This document shows positions 1 to 5,675 of a stretch of 8,271 bases of DNA, piece by piece (position 1 is the stretch's first letter; every line of letters starts with the position of its first letter). The stretch covers positions 1-8,271 of the forward strand of contig JADYYV010000136.1 of the NCBI GenBank assembly GCA_020853455.1. The letters are read 5' to 3'. The stretch is from Alphaproteobacteria bacterium (GTDB lineage: Bacteria; Pseudomonadota; Alphaproteobacteria; Micavibrionales; UBA2020). The translations under genes and the position numbers were made by a program. A model generated the notes under the pieces. The model was not told the origin of the DNA. It saw nothing but the letters and a program-made list of their open reading frames with translations, and did not search any database.

Positions 1-477
1 CTGGCCAAGGGCAGGGGCGATCGCGGGCACCATGATGAAGATCATCATCACGATCGACATCACGCGCGCCATGTCGCGGCCCGCGTATTTGTCGCGCACG
101 ATGGATACGGTGGAAACATAGGGGCCCGCGACGCCCAGCCCTTGAATCAGGCGGCCTGCCATCAGCACTTCAAAGGTCGGCGCGACATAGCACAGCACGG
201 ATCCCGCCAGATACAGCACGATGCCGCCGTACAGCACTTTCTTGCGGCCCAGCGCATCCGACAGCGGGCCCGCCACCAGCTGGCCCGCGCCCATGCCGAT
301 GAAGATGCCGCCGATCAGGTATTGCGCATGGTTGCGGTCGGCAAGATTGAAATAATCGGCGACATATCCCAGCGCGGGCAGCATGGCGTCGATCGAGATC
401 GCGACGATCGACATCAGGAGCGCCATCAACACGGCGAATTCGCGGAAGGAAACTTCGGGTCTTGTGGTCTCGGGCAT
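1..477 (-). CDS. Bcr/CflA-family MFS drug efflux transporter, N-terminal part (cut by window edge)
   Basis: An inner-membrane proton-coupled exporter of the major facilitator superfamily; the Bcr/CflA branch exports drugs and small metabolites. Reading leftward from the ATG at 477-475, 159 residues are visible before the window ends. A short polar N-terminus precedes a hydrophobic first helix (about residues 14-37). The loop between helices 2 and 3 carries the MFS signature GPLSDALGRKK (70-80). The helix-4 motif GRLIQGLG (108-115) and a helix-5 stretch with the proline/glycine pattern of the antiporter motif (VPAIAPALG, 150-158) follow in the expected order. The start is supported by a weak purine-rich stretch just upstream and by the usual N-terminal length of the family. 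The gene is divergent from the dioxygenase pair starting at 829, so its product might export something they act on; that link is inference. Family assignment is firm, substrate unknown. Confidence 0.9.
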   Translation of the reverse strand, partial: MPETTRPEVSFREFAVLMALLMSIVAISIDAMLPALGYVADYFNLADRNHAQYLIGGIFIGMGAGQLVAGPLSDALGRKKVLYGGIVLYLAGSVLCYVAPTFEVLMAGRLIQGLGVAGPYVSTVSIVRDKYAGRDMARVMSIVMMIFIMVPAIAPALGQ

Positions 478-628
478 CTGGTCCGCCTTTTTTCTTTTGT
501 TTCGTTTATCCGGTCTTTGGTATCGGTATCAGTCTTAAATCATTGTTTCACATATTTACAAAAAACGCAACATAAATCGTGCGAAATTCGCAATGTGCTG
601 TTTTCCCTCAAAGATCGGCGAAGGAGGG

Positions 629-655
629 TTGACTTATACTCTGAAAATATATAAT
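629..655 (+). promoter_or_regulatory. Possible sigma70-type promoter for the dioxygenase pair
   Basis: TTGACT at 629-634 and TATAAT at 650-655 are near-consensus hexamers, but the 15-base spacer is shorter than the ideal 17. It lies in the 351-base divergent gap between the MFS gene and the first dioxygenase gene. If used, it would give an untranslated leader of about 165 bases. No equally good promoter was seen for the leftward MFS gene. Tentative. Confidence 0.35.
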
Positions 656-679
656 TTATGCTCAATAAGAGAATAACGA

Positions 680-770
680 ATCAGGCGGGTTTAAATTCCC
701 AATCCCCTGATCCAGCAGGAAAACCGGACAGGACGCGCATATATACGCCGATTCACGCCTTTTCAAGGCG
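680..770 (+). other. Leader region with small hairpins upstream of the first dioxygenase gene
   Basis: Two inverted repeats lie between the candidate promoter and the gene. ATCAGG at 680-685 pairs with CCTGAT at 706-711. CGCCTT at 756-761 pairs perfectly with AAGGCG at 765-770 around a 3-base loop. An alternative imperfect pairing joins ATATACGCC (about 741-749) with GGCGGATATAT at 767-777, which would compete with the second hairpin. No U-run follows, so these are not intrinsic terminators. They may be chance or part of a regulated leader. No known riboswitch is recognised. Confidence 0.25.
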
Positions 771-828
771 GATATATTTGATGTTTTACCATAATCTGAC
801 CATTCTCGGGCTCATTCAAGGATAACCG

Positions 829-1785
829 ATGCAAACCGCGCTTCGTCACACCACCGCAACCGATACCGGGCTTTCGCATTTCGATGCGCAGGGCGATCTT
901 ACGCCTGCGCGGCTCGGCCTGCTGGCGGCGCAGTTTGCGGATACCGGCGCGGTATATGCGTCGCGCACGGGGCTTGCCACCCGCGCCGGCCTGCTGCCGC
1001 TGATGGAGGCGCTGGGCTTTGGCGCGGCGGAACAGTTTTCGGCGGGCGGGCGCACCGCCGCCGCATGGCAAACGAAATGGGCGGCGCCGGGCCTGCGCCA
1101 CCTCGATTATTATCCGCCCTATCTGTACCTGCTGCCGAACGGCGAAATTGGCTATCAGCGCGATTTCCCCGCCCGTGTGCTGTTTTTCTGCGAAACGCCG
1201 CCGGCATTCGGCGGGCGCACATTTATCCATGCGGCGCAGAAACTGGAATCCGCGCTCGCCCGCAGCGCGGCGGGGCGCAAACTGACCGACAAGGTGCGCG
1301 AACACGGATTGACGATCGAAACCGGCTTTATCGACCGCAACCATCCGCAAAAACCGCAAAACTATTTCCAGTCATGGCAGGAAAGATTTGGCAGCGACGA
1401 CCGCGCCGCCGCCCTGGCAACGGCGCAAAGCCTGACGCGCGAATATGACAGCTGCTGGTGGGTCGAAGATCAGGGCTATCCGGTGCTGATGACGCGCATC
1501 ACGCTGCCGGGATTTGTCGATGGCTATATGCGCTTTGCGCGCATCGCGGCGGACGGTCCCGCATTGAAAAACGGTTTCCGCCGTTTTCCCTTCGGCAACG
1601 GCGCGGAAATGACACCGGCCGAAAAAGACCTGCTGAAAAACGCCTATACCGCGACGCGCGAAGGATATGCGTGGCGGCAGGGCGATTTCATTTTGATGGA
1701 CAATATCCGCTACGCCCATTCCCGCGAAGCCTTCGCCGGCCCGCGCGAAGTATTGGTGGGCATGGCCGGCCTGAAAAAACTATAA
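829..1785 (+). CDS. TauD/TfdA-like Fe(II)/2-oxoglutarate dioxygenase paralogue with altered metal triad
   Basis: A 318-aa protein of the TauD/TfdA superfamily, cytosolic enzymes that use Fe(II), O2 and 2-oxoglutarate to hydroxylate or cleave small molecules. The family core is clear: LPNGE (102-106) followed by FFCETPP and GGRTF (128-132, with the conserved Thr131), then MTRITLPGF (221-229), then DNIRYAHSRE (291-300) with the distal His297, and Arg306, the expected 2-oxoglutarate carboxylate ligand. The odd point is the proximal metal site. The next gene has PHNE, giving His-x-Glu, whereas this one has PNGE, so the first iron ligand is Asn104 (codon AAC, 1138-1140). The product may therefore bind iron poorly, or be a regulatory or repurposed paralogue. 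AAGGA at 818-822, six bases before the ATG, supports the start. It is the first gene of a tandem pair, 27 bases before the second. Substrate unknown. Confidence 0.85.
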   Translation: MQTALRHTTATDTGLSHFDAQGDLTPARLGLLAAQFADTGAVYASRTGLATRAGLLPLMEALGFGAAEQFSAGGRTAAAWQTKWAAPGLRHLDYYPPYLYLLPNGEIGYQRDFPARVLFFCETPPAFGGRTFIHAAQKLESALARSAAGRKLTDKVREHGLTIETGFIDRNHPQKPQNYFQSWQERFGSDDRAAALATAQSLTREYDSCWWVEDQGYPVLMTRITLPGFVDGYMRFARIAADGPALKNGFRRFPFGNGAEMTPAEKDLLKNAYTATREGYAWRQGDFILMDNIRYAHSREAFAGPREVLVGMAGLKKL

Positions 1786-1812
1786 GAAACGAAAAAATAG
1801 AGGACATAGAAA

Positions 1813-2955
1813 ATGACAGCACCCGATACCGCCCTCCGCTTTGCCGATGCCGAACCCGCGCTGGATATGTCGCTGGTGGCCAATGCGACCGAGGATGAAC
1901 GCTACCGTATGCCCGATAACGCGGCGCAATGGGCGGAAGACCTGCCCGTGAATGTTTTCGATGCCGAAGGGGAGCTGACGCCCGAACAAATGGCCGCGAT
2001 CAGGCGGCGCTTCGCCGAGTTCGGCGCGCGGCAGGTCGTCAATACCGGCATCCGCGCCGCCGAACAAAACGACGTGCCGATGAATATCCTCGAAGGATTG
2101 GGATTCGGCGAGGAAGAACAGTTCAAATGGGGCGGGCTGACTTCGGGGCGCACGAACCTGAAATACATTTCCAAATGTATGCGCGAAACCGATGATTACC
2201 CGAAACATCTTTTCCTGCTGCCGCATAACGAAATCCTGTACCAGCGTTTTATGCCCGAACGCCTGCTGTTTTTCTGCAGCCGCACGAACGAACGCGGCCC
2301 GAACGGCGAAGGGCAGGGCGGCCGCACCTTCGCGCATTGCGCGAAAAAGACCGAGGCCTATATCGCGCAATTCGCCGTCGGCCGCGCATTGCTCGCGCGC
2401 ATGAAGGAATTCGGATTTACCATCGAAACCGGCTTCCTCGATGAAAACCATCCGGAAAAGGCGAAAAACTATTTCCGGTCGTGGCAGGACCGCTTCGGCA
2501 CCCGTGACCGCGCCGAAGCCATGAAGGTCTGCGCGGAATCCACCCACCAGTTCGACGAAGGTTTCTGGATGGACGAACCCGTGACGGCGGCGGACGGATC
2601 ATCCGTGCCGACGCTGATGACGCGCATCACGATCCCTGCCTTCAAAACCGATGAACGCGACGGCGAAACCTATATGCTGTTCCCGCGCATCGCGCTCGAC
2701 GGCCCGCGCGCGCATAACGGCCACCGCCGCTTCCTGATCGGCGACGGCGCGGAACTGACGGCGCAGGAAACCGTCATCCTGCTGCAGGCCTTCATGGCCA
2801 GCCGCGAAGGCCGCTATTATAACGAAGGCGATATCCTGCTGGTCGACAACATCCGCTACGGCCACAGCCGTGAATCCTATGCCGGCAGCCGCAAAATTTA
2901 CGCGTCGATGGCGGGAATGTTCTGGACCGACGACGTTGTCGTCGAAACAAAATAG
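1813..2955 (+). CDS. TauD/TfdA-like Fe(II)/2-oxoglutarate dioxygenase with intact facial triad
   Basis: A 380-aa TauD/TfdA-family oxygenase, clearly homologous along its length to the preceding gene product; shared blocks include ETGF, SWQxRFG, MTRIT and DNIRY. The iron-binding triad looks complete: His138-x-Glu140 in LLPHNE, and His351 in NIRYGHSRE. Thr172 in GGRTF and Arg360 fit the 2-oxoglutarate site. It is longer than its neighbour because of an N-terminal extension of about 45 residues and insertions around 158-168 (RGPNGEGQGG, probably a loop) and 255-265. No signal peptide or membrane segment is seen, so it should be cytosolic. The start is supported by TAGAGGA at 1798-1804, eight bases upstream. 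It is probably co-transcribed with the upstream paralogue, and two terminators follow. The HxE triad and the FFC segment resemble SyrP-like hydroxylases of natural-product pathways, but the reaction cannot be deduced from sequence alone. Confidence 0.9.
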   Translation: MTAPDTALRFADAEPALDMSLVANATEDERYRMPDNAAQWAEDLPVNVFDAEGELTPEQMAAIRRRFAEFGARQVVNTGIRAAEQNDVPMNILEGLGFGEEEQFKWGGLTSGRTNLKYISKCMRETDDYPKHLFLLPHNEILYQRFMPERLLFFCSRTNERGPNGEGQGGRTFAHCAKKTEAYIAQFAVGRALLARMKEFGFTIETGFLDENHPEKAKNYFRSWQDRFGTRDRAEAMKVCAESTHQFDEGFWMDEPVTAADGSSVPTLMTRITIPAFKTDERDGETYMLFPRIALDGPRAHNGHRRFLIGDGAELTAQETVILLQAFMASREGRYYNEGDILLVDNIRYGHSRESYAGSRKIYASMAGMFWTDDVVVETK

Positions 2956-2972
2956 AAAATAATCACACGCAG

Positions 2973-3012
2973 AAAAACGCCGCTGCCCTGAAACAGGGGG
3001 AGCGGCGTTTTT
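2973..3012 (+). terminator. Strong intrinsic terminator after the dioxygenase pair
   Basis: A 12-bp stem (2973-2984 with 3001-3012) is topped by a further 5-bp stem (CCCTG 2986-2990 with CAGGG 2994-2998) around an AAA loop. The 3' arm ends in TTTTT at 3008-3012. It begins 17 bases after the stop codon of the second dioxygenase gene. The A-run on the 5' arm makes it potentially bidirectional. Confidence 0.9.
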
Positions 3013-3038
3013 CGTGGCCGTATGCCGCCGGTTTTCGC

Positions 3039-3063
3039 GGATTCGCGGCGAATCCTTGTTTTT
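3039..3063 (+). terminator. Second, back-up intrinsic terminator
   Basis: GGATTCG at 3039-3045 and CGAATCC at 3049-3055 form a perfect 7-bp stem with a CGG loop, followed by TTGTTTTT at 3056-3063. The sequence is also an odd-centred perfect palindrome of 17 bases, so an operator is an alternative reading. The U-rich tail and the position just behind the first terminator favour a tandem terminator. Confidence 0.6.
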
Positions 3064-3156
3064 AAACGGTTTTCTGAAATTGCGCCGCCAGCGCGCGGGC
3101 GGCACAATCCGCCGCATTTTACGCTTATGCAAAATAATCCAGCGTTTTCAAGCCCT

Positions 3157-3174
3157 TTGTCACAGAACCGTCAC
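3157..3174 (+). promoter_or_regulatory. Pho-box-like direct repeat upstream of the ECF sigma gene
   Basis: TTGTCAC (3157-3163), a 4-base spacer and CCGTCAC (3168-3174) form two 7-mers repeated every 11 bases. That is the arrangement of PhoB operators (CTGTCAT-N4-CTGTCAC), each copy differing at one main position. A third GTCACA occurs at 3213-3218. The same segment also contains the inverted arms CTTTGT (3155-3160) and ACAAAG (3173-3178), so a dyad-binding regulator is an alternative. A convincing -10 hexamer at the right distance was not found. The rest of the gap from 3064 to 3304 shows nothing else. Confidence 0.35.
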
Positions 3175-3304
3175 AAAGTCTTTCGCAACTGTTACCTGAC
3201 CCGCAAACGACAGTCACAAGCGCGGCCGATACTGAACTTATAGCGGGACAACAACCCGCAGACTAAAGCCACGAACCAGAAAATAGGGATAAGGAGTACA
3301 CACC

Positions 3305-3859
3305 ATGTTTGAACAAACCGCACTCATCAGCGAAATGGAAAACCTTCGCCGCTTTGCCCTGCGCCTGACGCGCAATTCAAGCGATGCAGAAGACCTGGTG
3401 CAATCTACCCTGCTGCGCGCGCTCGAGAAAAAGGAATATTTCGAGCAGGGCACGAACCTGTTCAGCTGGACGTCGAAAATCATGTTCAACCTGTTCGCGT
3501 CGCAATACCGCCGCAAGAAGAAATTCGAAACCCAGTACGATCCCGAACCGTACCTGAACAGCGCATCCGTCAGCGCGTCGCAGGAAACGACGACCGATCT
3601 TGCGAAAGTGAAAGAGTCGATGAAGCAGCTGTCGGCCGAACACCGCGAAATGCTGGTGATGGTCTGTATCCGCGGCCTGCGCTACGAAGAAGTGTCTGAA
3701 ATGCTGCAGATCCCGGTCGGTACCGTGCGTTCCCGCCTGTTCCGCGCCCGCAAGCAGCTGCAGGAAATTCTGGATACGCCCGCATCGAAAGTCGCGCTCA
3801 GCGACCTTGGCAAGCCCGTCATCGAGCGTTACGAAGTAAGCACGATGGCGCAAGCCTAA
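3305..3859 (+). CDS. ECF-type RNA polymerase sigma factor (EcfG-like)
   Basis: A 184-aa extracytoplasmic-function sigma factor that would direct RNA polymerase to a specific promoter set. Region 2 spans about residues 9-75, with the polymerase-contact motif DAEDLVQSTLLRAL (27-40) and NLFSWTSKIMFNLF (51-64). After a linker of about 30 residues, region 4 spans about 103-155 with the helix-turn-helix YEEVSEMLQIPVGTVRSRLFRARK (127-150, given by its ends: YEEV to RARK). A tail of about 28 residues follows region 4. AAGGAG at 3291-3296, eight bases before the ATG, fixes the start. The motifs resemble alphaproteobacterial EcfG general-stress sigma factors, but the NepR and PhyR genes that normally sit beside ecfG are absent here, and no anti-sigma gene adjoins, so the subgroup and the signal are uncertain. 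It is monocistronic, ending at the shared terminator at 3882-3916. Confidence 0.88.
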   Translation: MFEQTALISEMENLRRFALRLTRNSSDAEDLVQSTLLRALEKKEYFEQGTNLFSWTSKIMFNLFASQYRRKKKFETQYDPEPYLNSASVSASQETTTDLAKVKESMKQLSAEHREMLVMVCIRGLRYEEVSEMLQIPVGTVRSRLFRARKQLQEILDTPASKVALSDLGKPVIERYEVSTMAQA

Positions 3860-3881
3860 ATTACCCTGCCCTCCAAATAAG

Positions 3882-3916
3882 AAAATCCCCCGGCTTGCCC
3901 CCCGGGGGATTTTTTT
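3882..3916. terminator. Bidirectional intrinsic terminator between convergent genes
   Basis: A perfect 12-bp stem (3882-3893 with 3902-3913) encloses an 8-base loop. It carries AAAA on the left and a run of seven T at 3910-3916 on the right. It lies between the sigma factor stop (3859) and the stop of the convergent gene (3933), so it can end both transcripts. Confidence 0.9.
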
Positions 3917-3932
3917 ATTTTTGTATATGCGC

Positions 3933-4469
3933 CTATCGTTTAGGGGCGTTCGGGTATCGCTGGCGGAATTCGGAATCATAGCTTGTATCGCCCTGTTCCA
4001 TGCGGATGAACCCGCCATGGCCAGGTGTCAGGAAAACTTCGCCCGGCAGTTCCTGCTTCAAAAGCTCGATTACGGCGGCGAATCTTTCCTGTGTGTCGGG
4101 CTTGCGGCTGGCTGTGTTGAATTTTTCCTGCAGTTCGGCGTCGCGGGTCACCCGGCCGAACATGCGCGGCAGAGCTTCACCCGTGAATTTTGCCAGATGC
4201 GGCACCGATTTGTTCTGTTCGAGATAGGCAATAATGCTGTCGGTATTTTTCAGTGCGGCTTCCATCGTGGCGGTATAGAGCCGGCGGCCGGCTGCGGCCA
4301 GCTTGTCATCGGGTGCTTCCGCCTTGTACATCGTAAAATAAAGCGCGTGGTTACGCACGCCATATGCCAGCGCCGATTGCGGATCCGGTGCCTCGAGCGT
4401 GCGGACGGTTTTGTTGAGTTCGACGTCTTCCCAGACGAATTGTGCGTACAGTTTCTTTTCAGCGGTCAT
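3933..4469 (-). CDS. Uncharacterised 178-aa soluble protein
   Basis: I do not recognise this protein. It starts MTAEKKLYAQFVW and ends YPNAPKR. It has no signal peptide, membrane segment or cysteine, and is mostly charged and probably alpha-helical. A histidine- and aromatic-rich patch lies near residues 39-48 (RNHALYFTMY). A glycine-rich segment near the C-terminus (LTPGHGGFIRME, 147-158) is a candidate binding loop. The start at 4469 was chosen because AAGGAGT (4485-4479) lies nine bases before that ATG. The longer in-frame start at 4586 has no ribosome-binding site and would add a low-complexity, basic N-terminus. The gene is convergent with the sigma factor and divergent from ogt, so it appears monocistronic. 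Good codon structure and a clear ribosome-binding site make it a likely real gene. Confidence 0.7.
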   Translation of the reverse strand: MTAEKKLYAQFVWEDVELNKTVRTLEAPDPQSALAYGVRNHALYFTMYKAEAPDDKLAAAGRRLYTATMEAALKNTDSIIAYLEQNKSVPHLAKFTGEALPRMFGRVTRDAELQEKFNTASRKPDTQERFAAVIELLKQELPGEVFLTPGHGGFIRMEQGDTSYDSEFRQRYPNAPKR

Positions 4470-4691
4470 GACAGACCCACTCCTTAAATTGATAAAAAAT
4501 CGGGGCTGTTTTTTCGGGCGGGTATGAGACAGGCGGAAAACGGGCTCCTTGGAGAAAACCGCCGGTCTGAAAGTATAGATGCCCAAGTTGTTTAAAACTG
4601 TATCCCGAATCCTGTATTATGTCAATATATTGAAAAAAAGATTATCAAAAAAATGTTATTTATCAATTTGTTAAATATAGGCTGCCGCAGC

Positions 4692-4719
4692 TTGCCGCTC
4701 GAAACAGAGGCGTTATATT
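4692..4719 (+). promoter_or_regulatory. Candidate sigma70-type promoter for ogt
   Basis: TTGCCG at 4692-4697 and TATATT at 4714-4719 are separated by 16 bases and lie about 70 bases before the ogt ATG. The 318-base gap from 4470 to 4787 holds no gene. Its centre (about 4600-4680) is strongly AT-rich, with A- and T-tracts, and probably contains divergent promoters for ogt and the leftward 178-aa gene. A TATACT on the minus strand (4577-4572) is a possible -10 for the latter. Confidence 0.4.
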
Positions 4720-4787
4720 GATGTCCGGAAATGGCAGGAAACGGGCCGTCTGCGCAGGGTATAAAAAGCCGGAAGGATGATCAAACC

Positions 4788-5267
4788 ATGGCCTATGTCC
4801 ACAAAATCATAAAGACGCCGGTCGGCGCGCTGACCCTGATTGCAAGCGACAGGGGGCTTGCCGCCATCCTGTGGGAAAACGACGATCCGAAACGCGTGCG
4901 CCTCGATCGCGGTGCGGCGGATAAAAAACACGCGGTGCTGGCCGATGCCGAACGCCAGCTGAAGGAATATTTCGCCGGCACGCGCAACCGTTTCGACCTG
5001 CCGCTCGATTTTTCCGGCACGCCGTTCCAGAAAAAAGTCTGGCAGGCGCTGTGCCGCATCCCGTTTGGCGAAACGCGCAGCTATGCCGATATCGCCCGCG
5101 ACGTGGGCAGCCCCAAGGCCGGGCGCGCCGTCGGATCGGCGAACGGCAAAAACCCCATCTCCATCATCGCCCCCTGCCACCGCGTCATCGGCAAGAACGG
5201 CAAGCTGACAGGCTTTGCGGGCGGGCTGGAGGTGAAGGCGTTTTTGCTGGGGTTGGAGAGGGGGTAG
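4788..5267 (+). CDS. ogt: Methylated-DNA--protein-cysteine S-methyltransferase (O6-alkylguanine repair)
   Basis: A 159-aa suicide DNA-repair protein that transfers the methyl group from O6-methylguanine (and O4-methylthymine) to its own cysteine. The N-terminal ribonuclease-like domain covers about residues 1-70. The C-terminal DNA-binding domain starts at GTPFQKKVWQAL (77-88), continues through IPFGETRSYADIA (91-103), the arginine-finger segment (AGRAVGSANGKNP, 111-123) and the active site PCHRV (129-133) with acceptor Cys130, and ends with the conserved TGFAGGLEVKAFLL (141-154). Length fits stand-alone Ogt/MGMT proteins, and no AdaA-type regulator domain is attached. The ATG at 4788 was preferred over the in-frame 4731 start because GGAAGGA precedes it and because MAYVHKIIKTPVG matches the usual N-terminus of the family. 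It appears monocistronic. No terminator was seen downstream; the recombinase remnant begins almost at once. Confidence 0.95.
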   Translation: MAYVHKIIKTPVGALTLIASDRGLAAILWENDDPKRVRLDRGAADKKHAVLADAERQLKEYFAGTRNRFDLPLDFSGTPFQKKVWQALCRIPFGETRSYADIARDVGSPKAGRAVGSANGKNPISIIAPCHRVIGKNGKLTGFAGGLEVKAFLLGLERG

Positions 5268-5300
5268 GGAGCAGAGTAATTTGCCACGCTTTGGCCCCGC

Positions 5301-5519
5301 CCATTCGATGGCCTCAAGCTTCGCTAACTCAACCATGTTTTTAAACTGCGGCCTTTCGCGGGTGGAACCGGAAACGTCCTTGTCAACGAATACGTTTTCT
5401 ACCGAATAGCCCTTGGATTGTGCATAGGCGCGGCAAAGCTCTTCTTGCGCCTAGGCTTGTTGATTATCCCCATCCATCACAGTGGCGGTGCGGCAATAAA
5501 TAACGGAATTTTTCGACAT
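5301..5519 (-). pseudogene. Remnant of a serine site-specific recombinase (resolvase/invertase family), truncated and with an internal stop
   Basis: Reading leftward from the ATG at 5519-5517, the start is MSKNSVIYCRTATVMDG, then TAG at 5453-5451 (codon 23). It continues in the same frame as AQEELCRAYAQSKGYSVENV, then VDKDVSGSTRERPQF, then KNMVELAK. This matches the N-terminal catalytic domain of large serine recombinases (YxRVSTDEQ, AQxxxCxxYA, GVSGxxxxRPxF). Two inactivating changes are visible: the nucleophile position of the RVST motif reads RTAT (Ala12 in place of Ser), and codon 23 is TAG. Similarity fades near residue 67-73, so most of the catalytic core and the whole DNA-binding part are absent. 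A polypurine GAGAGGG lies close upstream of the ATG. It sits between ogt and the modE locus and probably marks an old mobile-element boundary. The bases 5268-5300 show nothing else. Confidence 0.8.
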
Positions 5520-5675
5520 ATTCCCTCTCTTTTTCTTAATGTACCCAGGTGTCGATTTGTCATTCAGTCAAGATGAATTTTGCGACCATTATTGACTTGA
5601 AGTTACGATATACCCCTTTACGCATACCCATGTTATAAGAGTCAATTATCGACATAATAAACGCTGTTTTTGAGC

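Noticed and set aside
142..654. Plus-strand open frame across the MFS gene and the intergenic gap
   Set aside because: It overlaps antisense to the MFS coding sequence, whose motifs are convincing; the translation is His/Arg/Gln-rich low complexity.
1780..2547. Long minus-strand open frames opposite the dioxygenase genes (also 763-1359)
   Set aside because: GC-rich codon use leaves antisense frames open; there is no ribosome-binding site and no family motif, and the plus-strand proteins are clearly real.
4470..4586. N-terminal extension of the 178-aa gene to an ATG at 4586
   Set aside because: The internal ATG at 4469 has a strong AAGGAGT site; the extension has none and looks like translated intergenic DNA.
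5603..5660. Second ModE box upstream of modE
   Set aside because: ACGATATA and TGTTATA look like half-sites, but they do not form matching inverted arms at a proper spacing.
5268..5675. Attachment site or flanking direct repeats around the recombinase remnant
   Set aside because: Only short chance repeats such as TCGACATA (5513 and 5649) were found; nothing long enough to support an att core.
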